A stretch of DNA of 64,000 nt from Caproicibacter fermentans (GTDB taxonomy: Bacteria > Bacillota > Clostridia > Oscillospirales > Acutalibacteraceae): NCBI RefSeq assembly GCF_009746625.1, contig NZ_VWXL01000052.1, forward strand, positions 62,001 to 126,000, given 5' to 3'. The notes beneath the pieces were generated by a model that made no database searches, was not told the DNA's origin, and saw nothing but the letters and a program-made list of their open reading frames with translations. Within the stretch, counting starts at the first letter, position 1, and each line of letters begins with the position of its first letter. This document shows, in pieces, positions 25,859 to 34,470 of the stretch. A program made the translations under genes and the position numbers.

Positions 25859-27145
25859 TCATTCCTCTGCGATTTCCGATTCGGCTTCGGTCGTACACGC
25901 GCCGGGCGCCTGCGGTTCATCCCGGGGCGCCGTGCTTTTTGGAACGATAAACTCACGGGAAGAGCGGCTCGCGACAATCAGCAGCGAGAAAAACATAGAA
26001 ACGGCAAACGCGGAAGAAATTACGGCACGCAGAGGAAACACTTCACCCAGCGCACCGGCCAGCGCCATCGCGATGGGGGTCAGTCCCTGCACCGTCATCA
26101 TCATGAACGACATGACCTTTCCGCGCATCTCCTGCGCGGTAGAAGTTTGCACCGCCGCCATGAACAGCACGTTAATCAGCGCGTTTGCAAATCCGCCCAG
26201 TGCAACCAGAATAATCATGAGCGGCACGGCGCTTTGATAAATGCCCGCGATGAAGCTCAGGTTGCTGACAAGACATGCCGCAAGGTAGGCAGGGACGATG
26301 CTTTTCGGTTTCAGCGTCACAATGGAAAACAGAAGAAAGCCAAGCATTGAGCCGCCCATAAAACTGCCCATGATCATGCCGTAGCCGGAAGCGCCGAGAA
26401 CCGGAGAATTATTGCAGAACGGCAGAATCAGCGTAATGCCGATATAGGCACAAAAGTTGCACATCGCGGCTGCCAGCAGAACCAGCCGCATGCCGGGAAA
26501 GCGCCACATATACCGGAAGCCGTCCTTCATATCCTGAAGAAAGCTGACCTTTTTCACCTGTTTGCTGTCCGGAATGTTGACAAAGCCCATGGAGCCGCCC
26601 GAAAACAGGAAGGACAGGCCGTCGAACAGAAACAGCGCGGGCGCGCCCAGCGCCTGATAGAGAAATCCGCCCGCGACGCTGCCGATCAAGTTGGAGCCGG
26701 TCGATACGATGGAAAACGCGGAATTGGCGTTCGCGATTTTTTCCTGCGGAACCAGGTCGGGCACGGAGGAAAGAACCCCGGGGCTGAACACCGCGCCGCA
26801 AAGGCTCAGGATAATCCCGGCGGCGAACACCATCCAGACCTGGAGCGCGCCGTTCCACGCCGCGCCGGCAATCAGCAGGATGCACACAGAGCGAAGCAGA
26901 TCCATTGCGATAAACAGCCTTTTTTTATGCGCGCGGTCGATTAAAACGCCCGCGAACGGAGAAATCAGAACGCCCGGCAATGTGGAGGCCGCCATCAGCG
27001 TGCCCATCATCGCGGTGGAGCCGGTCACGGCGAGCACCCAGAACCCCAGCGCGATGCTGTAAACCGCGTCGCCCGCCGTCGAAACCAGCTGCCCCTGCCA
27101 TAAGATTAAAAAGTCTTTATTCCATAATTTTTTACTGTTTTGCAT
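25859..27145 (-). CDS. MFS transporter (macrolide-efflux-like)
   Basis: 428 residues with twelve transmembrane segments. The opening KLWNKDFLILWQGQLVSTAGDAVYSIALGFWVL and the loop PFAGVLIDRAHKKRLFIAMDLLRS are typical of the MefA/MFS_3 drug-export group. A C-terminal hydrophilic tail (KSTAPRDEPQAPGACTTEAESEIAEE) is cytosolic. ATG 27145 gives the usual family N-terminus; a GTG at 27160 would add five residues. Drug specificity cannot be read from sequence. Confidence 0.88.
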   Translation of the reverse strand: MQNSKKLWNKDFLILWQGQLVSTAGDAVYSIALGFWVLAVTGSTAMMGTLMAASTLPGVLISPFAGVLIDRAHKKRLFIAMDLLRSVCILLIAGAAWNGALQVWMVFAAGIILSLCGAVFSPGVLSSVPDLVPQEKIANANSAFSIVSTGSNLIGSVAGGFLYQALGAPALFLFDGLSFLFSGGSMGFVNIPDSKQVKKVSFLQDMKDGFRYMWRFPGMRLVLLAAAMCNFCAYIGITLILPFCNNSPVLGASGYGMIMGSFMGGSMLGFLLFSIVTLKPKSIVPAYLAACLVSNLSFIAGIYQSAVPLMIILVALGGFANALINVLFMAAVQTSTAQEMRGKVMSFMMMTVQGLTPIAMALAGALGEVFPLRAVISSAFAVSMFFSLLIVASRSSREFIVPKSTAPRDEPQAPGACTTEAESEIAEE

Positions 27146-27458
27146 ATGCGTTATTTTCACCCTTTCAATTTTTGGGGAATTGCTAATTTGAGTTACAGGC
27201 CGCGCGCCGACCGGTCAGCACACGTTTCACAAGTCCTGAAACTTACAGAAATTCCGAAAAATGGCTGAATGTTGGTCTGAAAAAGGGCGCACGAACCGAC
27301 AGCTTTATCGTTTTGATAAAACCTGATGCTCCCGCGCAAAATTCGCTTTGCGCGCTGGTTTGCTTTCTTCCAGTGTGATTCAGTTTTTTATTCTATGAAA
27401 CCGGGCCGCCGTGCCGCGGCAGAGTGTCCGCCCCGCCGCGGGCCCCGGCCGGTTTTAT

Positions 27459-27800
27459 TCAGCGGGCCTTGTGCGCGAACATCATGTTTCCCAGTGAGAT
27501 CAGCAGCGAAATAAAGACGCACACCCACAGCCCGTGGATCGCGATGCCCGGAATCAGCGCGGCCGCCAGAGCGACCACCACCCCGTTGACCACGAGGCTG
27601 AACAGCCCGAAGGTCACCAGAGAAAACGGCAGCGCCAAAAGCTGAAGCAGCGGGCGGAGAAAAATATTGAGAACCCACAAAACGGTGGCGCAGGCGATCA
27701 GCGCCGGAAGTCCGCCCCACAGGACGAACCGGCCGGGGAAAATCTGCGAAGTCAGGAACAGGGAAACGGCGCAGACCAGCCACTTTACAAAGAGTTTCAT
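27459..27800 (-). CDS. phage holin family protein (YvlD/DUF360-like)
   Basis: 113 residues with four hydrophobic segments, MKLFVKWLVCAVSLFLTSQI through FISLLISLGNMMFAHKAR. Known in B. subtilis as YvlD-type, a chromosomal membrane family despite the holin name, so this is not a prophage sign. Last gene of a four-gene minus-strand operon. The 27146-27458 gap below it has GC-rich hairpins (e.g. CGCGCAAA/TTTGCGCG near 27336) but no gene. Confidence 0.82.
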   Translation of the reverse strand: MKLFVKWLVCAVSLFLTSQIFPGRFVLWGGLPALIACATVLWVLNIFLRPLLQLLALPFSLVTFGLFSLVVNGVVVALAAALIPGIAIHGLWVCVFISLLISLGNMMFAHKAR

Positions 27801-27877
27801 TGTTGTTTTGCCCTCCAAATCAATCAGATACCGGTACCGCACAGGGTGAATGCGGTTTGCCGGCGGAAAACCGTCTT

Positions 27878-28180
27878 TCAGCGAAGCAGGCATTTCACCT
27901 GCACCCGGTGCCCCCCGGGGCTTTCCACGTCCACATCGACAAGGTCCGTCGGGCCGGAGCGGGAGAGCTCCCGCGCGGTTTGACGGATGGCGGCGGCGAT
28001 GGCGGCGGCCGGAATGAAATCCAGCCGGTTTCGAACGCCGGGGAACCACTTTGCCGCCGTCAGCACGTCTTCCGCCATGTCGGCCCACTGGCACAGCAGA
28101 AGCGTCGGCACAGGCACGCCGAACGCGAATCTGCGTTTTCCGGGCGGATTCTGGATCCGCACCGAAACCCACAGCACCAT
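27878..28180 (-). CDS. small protein in the DUF2089 operon
   Basis: 100 residues from ATG 28180, 7 bases after the stop of the upstream gene. It reads MVLWVSVRIQNPPGKRRFAFGVPVPTLLL... and ends VDVDVESPGGHRVQVKCLL. The matched spacing and codon use support a real gene. The repeated pattern of basic strand, then V-x-V strands, suggests a mainly beta protein. No family recognised. Context suggests the same envelope-stress role as its neighbours. Confidence 0.65.
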   Translation of the reverse strand: MVLWVSVRIQNPPGKRRFAFGVPVPTLLLCQWADMAEDVLTAAKWFPGVRNRLDFIPAAAIAAAIRQTARELSRSGPTDLVDVDVESPGGHRVQVKCLLR

Positions 28181-28187
28181 TGCAGGC

Positions 28188-28634
28188 CTATTCCACATAG
28201 ATCCTTACCTTGGAGTTTCCTTCCCCCTCGCCGTCGCCGGAATCGACATTGATGAAATCTTCATCCGTGCCGCTTTCAATCAGCTCTTCGACTTCCGAAA
28301 GGATCGCGGCGACATCGATGCCCTGCTGTTCCAGCTCGAGTCTGGTCTTTTTCGGAATGCTGGAGGATGCAATCGGGCCAAGGGCGCGAATCAGCGAGAT
28401 GGGGATGCTGACGTTCACTTTCGATTTGCCTTTATTCGCCTCGTCGCTGTCGACCAGAATTCTCAGCTTTTTCGGCTTGCGGCCGCGATTGTCTTTTAAA
28501 ACGACCGGCTCCGGGGCGGGTTCTTCGGGCTGCTCGCGCTTTTCCAGCGCGTCGAGAAGCTGCTCCGCTTCCTCGGTTGTAATCGCTCCGTCGCGAAGCA
28601 GGTTTAAAATGCGGGTTTTTTCATTGCCGTTCAT
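28188..28634 (-). CDS. SHOCT-like/YvlB-type protein
   Basis: 148 residues. The N-terminus EKTRILNLLRDGAITTEEAEQLLDALEKRE is the SHOCT-like motif seen at the start of YvlB/LiaX-type proteins. The middle part (KPKKLRILVDSDEANKGKSKVNVSIPISLIRALG) is a recognisable C-terminal block of the same proteins. The C-terminus is acidic. It follows the DUF2089 gene by 35 bases with AAGGAGGAAT. Inferred role: membrane-stress sensing or response. Confidence 0.75.
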   Translation of the reverse strand: MNGNEKTRILNLLRDGAITTEEAEQLLDALEKREQPEEPAPEPVVLKDNRGRKPKKLRILVDSDEANKGKSKVNVSIPISLIRALGPIASSSIPKKTRLELEQQGIDVAAILSEVEELIESGTDEDFINVDSGDGEGEGNSKVRIYVE

Positions 28635-28669
28635 GAGGAATTCCTCCTTGAAAATTGTTTTGATACGGA

Positions 28670-29038
28670 TTATTTACCGGAAAGAAGTCTGGCGGCTTCC
28701 TGTGCCGTGATTTTTTTTTGTTCCAAAAGGTCCAGCACCTCCTGCGTATCCGGAAGCGCCGGTGCGGGCGGGTCCTGCGGGAACAGCGCCGCAAGCAGGT
28801 CTTCGAGCATGTTTTTCACCGTAGGGTACGAAACAGACAGCGTGCGTTCCACTTCTTTGATATTCCCGCGGCATTTCAAAAATGTGTCGAGAAACAGCTT
28901 TTGCTTTTCGTCCAGCGAGCAATATCGGCAGGGAGCGAACGTTCCCGTAATCTCCGACGAGCAGTTCGGGCAGGTCAGGCGCGTGATCTGCAGTTCTGAC
29001 CCGCAGACGGAACATTTGGTTGGCGCCGAATATGCCAT
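28670..29038 (-). CDS. DUF2089 family regulator-like protein
   Basis: 122 residues. The N-terminal zinc ribbon has CSVCGSELQITRLTCPNCSS. The helix-turn-helix-like segment KCRGNIKEVERTLSVSYPTVKNMLEDLL is the diagnostic DUF2089 part, then a SHOCT-like helix pair EVLDLLEQKKITAQEAARLLSG. ATG 29038 follows GGAGG. It heads the operon DUF2089, SHOCT-like, 100-aa protein, holin family, and may regulate it. Confidence 0.85.
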   Translation of the reverse strand: MAYSAPTKCSVCGSELQITRLTCPNCSSEITGTFAPCRYCSLDEKQKLFLDTFLKCRGNIKEVERTLSVSYPTVKNMLEDLLAALFPQDPPAPALPDTQEVLDLLEQKKITAQEAARLLSGK

Positions 29039-29251
29039 GCGATCATCCTCCGTTCTTCGATCTGATACTATCATAATCACTATTCTTAAAAATGTCAATT
29101 ATAAAATCAATATTTTTAAGTTTATTTTTAATATTTTTAATTTCATAGCTGCTTTTATTCAAAATCCGTGAAAAATTCATCCGGTTTCTTGCAATTTTGC
29201 CCGCTGGATGCCAGAATAGAATTAAATTGCGGGAACGAGGAGCTGTTGGCG

Positions 29252-29393
29252 GTGAAAGGGGCAAAAATCGCGCGAAAATATCTGGGCGGCGGAGACCTGG
29301 CCGCGCTGTTCGAAGCCATTGGAGGAGGAAAACCTGGAGGTCACGGACGAGGAAATCGGCGCCGAGGTTGAAAGGCTGCTGCGCGGCCTGTAA
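29252..29393 (+). pseudogene. small ORF broken by a frameshift
   Basis: GTG 29252 lies 9 bases after GAGGAG and reads KGAKIARKYLGGGDLAALFEA. From about 29318 the +1 frame continues as LEEENLEVTDEEIGAEVERLLRGL and stops at 29393. Deleting one A at about 29318 would give one smooth 46-residue acidic helical protein. Either a frameshift pseudogene or a sequencing error. No family recognised. Confidence 0.4.
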
Positions 29394-29423
29394 AAAAAAG
29401 CCCCCGGAAAAGCTCCGGAGGCT
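29392..29423 (-). terminator. terminator of nfo
   Basis: AGCCTCCGGA/TCCGGGGGCT stem read on the minus strand, followed by seven or eight T, 59 bases beyond the nfo stop. Confidence 0.75.
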
Positions 29424-29481
29424 CACGTGTTGATTGGAAACAGGGCTGAAAAAATACAAATTGTATAGAAAAGTATAAATA

Positions 29482-30330
29482 TTACAAAGATTTGTCGAGT
29501 TTTTTCCATTCCAGCGAGATTTCCGCGATTTCCCGTCCGTGGCCGGAAAGGTCGTTCGGCGTTTCCAGAATCAGCGGCAGGTCCCGCACGGCGGGATGAC
29601 GCGCGAAATGGAGCAAAGCCCCGAACCCGATCTGCCCTTTGCCGATCAGCTCATGGCGGTCTTTGCGGCTGCCGAGGGGATTTTTGCTGTCGTTCAGGTG
29701 GACGGCTTTCAGCCGCCCGAGACCGATGACGCGGTCGAATTCCGTGAGCACCCCGTCCGGGTCGCCGACAAGATCGTACCCCGCGTCGAACACATGGCAG
29801 GTGTCCAGGCAAACGCCCACTTTTTCCGAAAGCTCCACCCGGTCCAGAATAGCGCGCAGCTCTTCAAAGCTGCGGCCGACTTCGCTTCCTTTGCCCGCCA
29901 TGGTTTCCAGCAGAACCGTGGTGTTCATCTCCGGCGTGAGCGCTTCGTTGAGCGTGTCCGCGATCCTGCGGATTCCCTCCTCCGCGCCCTGCCCGACGTG
30001 ACTGCCCGGGTGGAAGTTATAGAAATTTCCGGGCAGGCGTTCCAGCCGCTCCAGATCGTCCGCCAGAACCGACCGCCCGAACGCGCGCGTCTTTTCGTCG
30101 CCGGAGCAGACGTTCATGGTATAGGGCGCGTGAGCGACAAACGGGCCCATCCTGTTTTCCCGCATCAGAGAAAGAAATTTGCTTTCGTCCTCCGGGTCGA
30201 GCGCGCGGGCTTTTCCGCCGCGCGGATTGCGCGTAAAAAACTGAAACGTGTTTGCGCCGATGGAAAGCGCGTCGCGGCCCATCGCGGCGTATCCCTTCGC
30301 GGCGGAAAGATGGCAGCCGATTTTCAGCAT
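29482..30330 (-). CDS. nfo: deoxyribonuclease IV (endonuclease IV)
   Basis: AP endonuclease for base-excision repair, TIM barrel with a trinuclear zinc site. 282 residues, usual length. Motifs: IGCHLSAAKGYAAMGRDA (His6 region), FNFHPGSHVG near 103-110, LLETMAGKGSEVG (Glu ligand), GVCLDTCHVFDAGYDL, AVHLNDSKNPLGSRKDRHELIGKGQIG and LILETPND. All signature Asp/His/Glu zinc ligands are present. Monocistronic, with its own terminator. Confidence 0.96.
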   Translation of the reverse strand: MLKIGCHLSAAKGYAAMGRDALSIGANTFQFFTRNPRGGKARALDPEDESKFLSLMRENRMGPFVAHAPYTMNVCSGDEKTRAFGRSVLADDLERLERLPGNFYNFHPGSHVGQGAEEGIRRIADTLNEALTPEMNTTVLLETMAGKGSEVGRSFEELRAILDRVELSEKVGVCLDTCHVFDAGYDLVGDPDGVLTEFDRVIGLGRLKAVHLNDSKNPLGSRKDRHELIGKGQIGFGALLHFARHPAVRDLPLILETPNDLSGHGREIAEISLEWKKLDKSL

Positions 30331-30354
30331 CCGGTTTCTCCTTGTTTTTCATAC

Positions 30355-30500
30355 AAATATTGGGGCTTTTGGCCCCACTTGGCCTAATCCCGGGGCTGAG
30401 TGCCCCGTAACCTTCAGTTGAAGGTTCTAAAGTTGAGAACCAAATTTGTTTCTTTTCGTTTCTAATACTCAAGGCCGCGTAGCGCGAAAGACGATTTGCG
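30355..30500. repeat. fragment related to the 15.2 kb repeat family
   Basis: Two GGGGC...GCCCC hairpins (TTGGGGCTTTTGGCCCC and GGGGCTGAGTGCCCCGTAACC) followed by AT-rich sequence and GGCCGCGTAGCGC...GACGATTTGCGTCCC. It echoes the unit structure at 15241-15450, in the intergenic gap between ychF and nfo. Confidence 0.55.
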
Positions 30501-30509
30501 TCCCGGATT

Positions 30510-31604
30510 TTAGACGTTAAAGCGGAACAGCACCACGTCGCCGTCGCTCATCACATAATCCTTGCCCTCGCTGCGGACAAGCCCTTTTTCCTTCGCGGCG
30601 GCAAGGGAGCCGCAGGCGATCAGGTCGTCGTAAGCGACGACCTCCGCGCGGATGAATCCGCGTTCGAAATCCGTATGGATTTTACCTGCGGCCTGAGGGG
30701 CCTTGGTCCCTTCCCGGATCGTCCACGCGCGGACCTCCGGTTCCCCGGCGGTCAGGAACGAGATAAGCCCCAGCAGCGAGTAACAGGCGCGGATCAGGCG
30801 GTCCAGACCGGACTCATCGAGTCCCATGTCGGCAAGGAACAGCACCTTTTCCTCCGGTTCCAAGCCGCTGATCTGCGCCTCTGTTTCGGCGCAGATCGGC
30901 AGCACGCCCGCGTGCTCGCTTTCGGCGAATTCTTTTACCACCCCAAAATACGGATTCTTTTCCACGCCCGCCGAAAAATCGCCTTCGCTCATGTTCGCGG
31001 CATAGATGATCGGTTTATTCGAAAGCAAGGCGACGGAAGCGAGCAGCTCCGCCTGATCCTCCTCGCATTCGACCGTGCGCGCGGCCTTTCCCTCGTTCAG
31101 AACATCCTTGACGTGCTTGAAGAAATCCAGCTCCGCCTGATATTTTTTATCGGCCTTGATCATTTTCTGTGTGCGCTCGATGCGCCGGTCGAGCACCTCA
31201 AGGTCGGAGAGAATCAGCTCCGTGTTGATGGTTTCGATGTCGCGCTTCGGGTCGATGCTGCCGTCCACATGCACGATGTCGTCGTCCTGAAAGCAGCGCA
31301 CCACATGCACGATTGCGTCGCATTCGCGGATGTTGGCGAGGAATTTGTTGCCGAGGCCCTCTCCCTTGGAAGCGCCGCGCACCAGCCCGGCGATATCGAC
31401 AAACTCAATCGTTGCGGGTGTGTATTTTTTCGGGTGGTACATCTCCGCCAGCTGATCCAGGCGTTTGTCCGGAACGGCGACCACGCCGACGTTCGGCTCA
31501 ATCGTGCAGAACGGATAGTTCGCGGCCTGTGCGCCCGCGTTGGTAATCGCGTTGAACAGCGTGCTTTTGCCGACGTTCGGCAGTCCTACAATACCCAGTT
31601 TCAT
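30510..31604 (-). CDS. ychF: ribosome-associated ATPase YchF (OLA1)
   Basis: Obg-family P-loop protein that prefers ATP; a stress-related ribosome-binding factor. 364 residues. Walker [10 protein letters not shown] (7-15), switch region [34 protein letters not shown] (G3), then the C-terminal TGS domain ([40 protein letters not shown]). ATG 31604 follows AGAGAGGATT; upstream in-frame codons to 31733 lack family similarity. Confidence 0.96.
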   Translation of the reverse strand: MKLGIVGLPNVGKSTLFNAITNAGAQAANYPFCTIEPNVGVVAVPDKRLDQLAEMYHPKKYTPATIEFVDIAGLVRGASKGEGLGNKFLANIRECDAIVHVVRCFQDDDIVHVDGSIDPKRDIETINTELILSDLEVLDRRIERTQKMIKADKKYQAELDFFKHVKDVLNEGKAARTVECEEDQAELLASVALLSNKPIIYAANMSEGDFSAGVEKNPYFGVVKEFAESEHAGVLPICAETEAQISGLEPEEKVLFLADMGLDESGLDRLIRACYSLLGLISFLTAGEPEVRAWTIREGTKAPQAAGKIHTDFERGFIRAEVVAYDDLIACGSLAAAKEKGLVRSEGKDYVMSDGDVVLFRFNV

Positions 31605-31744
31605 CGGTGAATCCTCTCTCTTTTCAGTGTGTTTTTTCGGCGGCGCCGTTTTCGCACCGGGATATTCGGGCATCCCGCTTTCGCGGAAAAATATTTTCAA
31701 CCATATTATAAAACTTTGTGGAAAAAACCGCAAGGAAGAGTCTT

Positions 31745-31800
31745 CTCGTGCCGCGCGCCCGGCTGCTCAAGCCGCTTTGTGTCCCCGTGCGGCCATGAGG
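31745..31800 (-). repeat. remnant of the 15.2 kb repeat unit
   Basis: Reverse complement reads CTCATGGCCGCACGGGGACACAAAGCGGC, close to the CTCAGGCCGCACGGGGACGCAAAGCG block at 15384-15410. It lies between tex and ychF. Confidence 0.6.
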
Positions 31801-31806
31801 GCAGAA

Positions 31807-33960
31807 TCAAACTTTCTTCTGTTGCTTCATCGAAAGGGAAATGCGCTGCTTCTTCACGTCGACCGACAATACGCGGACATTGACAATATCCCCAACCTTC
31901 AGGACTTCCGACGGGTGCCTGATAAACCGGTCGCAGACCTCTGAAACGTGAACCAGCCCGTCCTGATGCACGCCGATGTCGACAAACGCGCCGAAGTCGA
32001 TCACGTTGCGGACCGTGCCGGTCAGCTCCATGCCCGGCTTCAAATCCTCCAGCTTCATCACGTCGGTGCGAAGAAGCGGCTTCGGCAGCTCGTCGCGCGG
32101 GTCGCGGCCCGGCTTTTGCAGCTCGGCGACGATGTCCATCAGCGTCGGCACGCCGACCCCGGCTTCCGCCGCGGCTTTTTCTTTTCCGATTTGCGTCACC
32201 TTTTCCGCAAGCCCCGGAAAGCTTCCCCGATTTACTTCTGCGGGGCTGTAATCGCACAGTTTTAACAGCGCCTTCGCCGCGTCATAGGATTCCGGGTGTA
32301 CGGCGGTGTGGTCCAGAATATTCTCACTTTCGGGAACGCGCAGAAATCCCGCGCACTGCTCGAAGGCCTTCGGGCCGAGCTTCGGTACCTTTAAAAGCTC
32401 TTTGCGGGCGCGGAACGCACCGTTTTCCTCACGGTATTTCACGATGTTTTTCGATACCGCCGCAGTGATTCCGGCAATATGCTCCAGAAGCGACGGCGAG
32501 GCCGTGTTCAGGTCCGCGCCGACCGAGTTGACGCAGTCCTCCACCACGCCGGAAAGCGCCGAGTCCAGCATCTTTTTCGGCATGTCGTGCTGGTACTGGC
32601 CCACGCCGACCGCCTTCGGGTCGATTTTGACCAGCTCCGCCAGCGGGTCCTGCAAACGGCGCGCGATCGAGACCGCGCTGCGCAGGGTTACGTCGAATTC
32701 CGGGAATTCCTGCGCGGCCAGCTTGCTCGCCGAATAGACGGACGCGCCCGCCTCGCTGACCACCATGTAGGAAACGCCCGCGTCCAGCTCACGGATGACC
32801 TCGGCGGCGAACTGCTCCGTCTCGCGCGACGCGGTGCCGTTTCCAATGGCGATGACCTCCACATGATGCTTCAAAATCATCCGGCGGACGGTTTCTTTGG
32901 CCTGCTCCACCTTCGCCTGCGAATGGGTCGGGTAAATGACCCCGGTGTCCAGTACGCGTCCGGTCGCGTCCACCACGGCGACCTTGCAGCCCGTGCGGTA
33001 CCCCGGGTCAAGGCCCATCGCGATTTTGCCGCGCACCGGCGGCTGCATGAACAGCTGCCGCAGATTGACCGCGAATACCTTAACGGCCGATTCGTCCGCC
33101 GCTTCCGTCAGGGAGTTGCGGATTTCCCGCTCGATGGAGGGAAAAATCAGCCGGGTGTAAGCATCCTCGCAGGCGGAGCGCACCGCGCGGGCACAGGCGG
33201 TATCGCCGCGGACGCATTCGGAAAACACGATGTTCAGCCCGCGGGCAGGGTCCAGCTCGACGGAAACCTTTAAAAATTCTTCTTTTTCCCCGCGGTCGAC
33301 GGCAAGCACGCGGTGCCCCGCGATTTTGTTCACCGGCTCGCGGTAATCGTAATACGGAGCGTAAACGCTGTCCTCGTCCGGCTTCGCCGCTTTTGAAACC
33401 AGAATCCCGTGCGCGAGGGTCACGACGCGGAGCCTGCGGCGGATCTGAGCGTTGTCGGAGACGTTTTCCGCGATGATGTCGAGCGCGCCGGCGAGCGCGT
33501 CCTCCGGCGTATCGACTCCTTTTTCCGGGTCGGCGTACTGCTTTGCAAAAGAAAGCGGTTCGCCGGGGCCCTGCTTTTCAATCAGCTCCGCGAGCGGGGC
33601 CAGTCCTTTTTCTTTTGCGACGGACGCCCGCGTCTTTCGTTTGGGGCGGAACGGGCGGTAAATGTCCTCGATTTCCGCCAGCGTCTCCGCCTTTTGCAGC
33701 GCCGCCGCTGTCTCCGGCGTCATAAGGCCGGTTTCCCCGATCAGCGCGCCGACTTCCTCCCGGCGTTTTTCCAGCGAGCGCAGATATTCCAGCCGCTCCG
33801 CGATTTCCCGCAGCTTCTGGTCGTCCAGCGAGCCGTGCGCCTCCTTGCGGTAGCGCGCGATGAACGGAATCGTGTTTCCTGCGTCGATCAGCTCGACGAT
33901 GTTTTTCACCTGCCATTCCTGCAGGCCGAACTGTCGTGTCAATTCCAGGGTCGGATTCAT
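31807..33960 (-). CDS. tex: Tex-family transcription accessory/RNA-binding protein
   Basis: 717 residues, full-length Tex. N-terminal helical domain, YqgF/RNase H-like domain with MGLDPGYRTGCKVAVVDATG near residue 318, helix-hairpin-helix pairs (AAVSKNIVKYREENGAF, LLKVPKLGPKAFEQCAGFLRV) and a C-terminal S1 domain (LTGTVRNVIDFGAFVDIGVHQDGLVHVSEV). Nucleic-acid-binding factor of broad distribution, linked to transcription and RNA stability. Downstream of it lies the ychF gene on the same strand, separated by repeat remnant. Confidence 0.95.
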   Translation of the reverse strand: MNPTLELTRQFGLQEWQVKNIVELIDAGNTIPFIARYRKEAHGSLDDQKLREIAERLEYLRSLEKRREEVGALIGETGLMTPETAAALQKAETLAEIEDIYRPFRPKRKTRASVAKEKGLAPLAELIEKQGPGEPLSFAKQYADPEKGVDTPEDALAGALDIIAENVSDNAQIRRRLRVVTLAHGILVSKAAKPDEDSVYAPYYDYREPVNKIAGHRVLAVDRGEKEEFLKVSVELDPARGLNIVFSECVRGDTACARAVRSACEDAYTRLIFPSIEREIRNSLTEAADESAVKVFAVNLRQLFMQPPVRGKIAMGLDPGYRTGCKVAVVDATGRVLDTGVIYPTHSQAKVEQAKETVRRMILKHHVEVIAIGNGTASRETEQFAAEVIRELDAGVSYMVVSEAGASVYSASKLAAQEFPEFDVTLRSAVSIARRLQDPLAELVKIDPKAVGVGQYQHDMPKKMLDSALSGVVEDCVNSVGADLNTASPSLLEHIAGITAAVSKNIVKYREENGAFRARKELLKVPKLGPKAFEQCAGFLRVPESENILDHTAVHPESYDAAKALLKLCDYSPAEVNRGSFPGLAEKVTQIGKEKAAAEAGVGVPTLMDIVAELQKPGRDPRDELPKPLLRTDVMKLEDLKPGMELTGTVRNVIDFGAFVDIGVHQDGLVHVSEVCDRFIRHPSEVLKVGDIVNVRVLSVDVKKQRISLSMKQQKKV

Positions 33961-34074
33961 GGAATCCCTCCAAAAATCGTAAGATTATCGTTCTTTTGGG
34001 ACAGTAAATGTGGTAATATATAGAAAATCAATACTCCCGCGCTCAGGGGCGGGGAAAAACGGAGGAGTCGGAAT

Positions 34075-34461
34075 ATGACGATTACCCACGCAGCGATTTA
34101 CACACAGAACCTGAAAAAGCTGGAAGAGTTTTACTGCAGGTGGTTCGGCGGCAAAGCCGGGCCGGAATATGAAAATCCGTCGAAAGGTTTTTCCTCCCGT
34201 TTTATCAGCTTTGAGTCCGGCGCAAGGCTGGAGCTGATGCACAGCCGGAACCTGAACGAAACCGTCCGGCGCGAATTCACGGCGGGCTATGCGCACCTTG
34301 CGTTTTCCACGGAATCGGAGCGGGAGGTGGATAATCTGACGGCCCGCATGAAGGAGGAGGGCGTGCCCGTGGTGAGCGGGCCCCGCAGGACCGGGGACGG
34401 TTACTATGAAAGCTGCGTTCTTGACCCGGACGGCAACCGGGTCGAAATTACCGCCGGATAA
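34075..34461 (+). CDS. VOC family protein (glyoxalase fold)
   Basis: 128 residues. MTITHAAIYTQNLKKLEEFYCRWFGGKAGPEYENP and HLAFSTESEREVDNLTARMKEEGVPVVSGPRRTGDGYYESCVLDPDGNRVEITAG form the paired VOC modules. The metal-ligand pattern (His5, Glu56, His93, Glu125 equivalents) looks largely intact. Close to lactoylglutathione-lyase-like proteins; substrate unknown. Own ribosome site GGAGG before the ATG. Confidence 0.85.
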   Translation: MTITHAAIYTQNLKKLEEFYCRWFGGKAGPEYENPSKGFSSRFISFESGARLELMHSRNLNETVRREFTAGYAHLAFSTESEREVDNLTARMKEEGVPVVSGPRRTGDGYYESCVLDPDGNRVEITAG

Positions 34462-34470
34462 CTCCGGTTT

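Noticed and set aside
25739-26350. A 203-codon plus-strand frame over the 3' end of the MFS gene.
   Set aside because: His/Arg-rich antisense translation of a well-recognised MFS transporter.
27459-27800. Phage holin-family protein taken as a prophage hint.
   Set aside because: Single chromosomal YvlD-type gene in a metabolic operon; no phage structural, integrase or lysin genes nearby.
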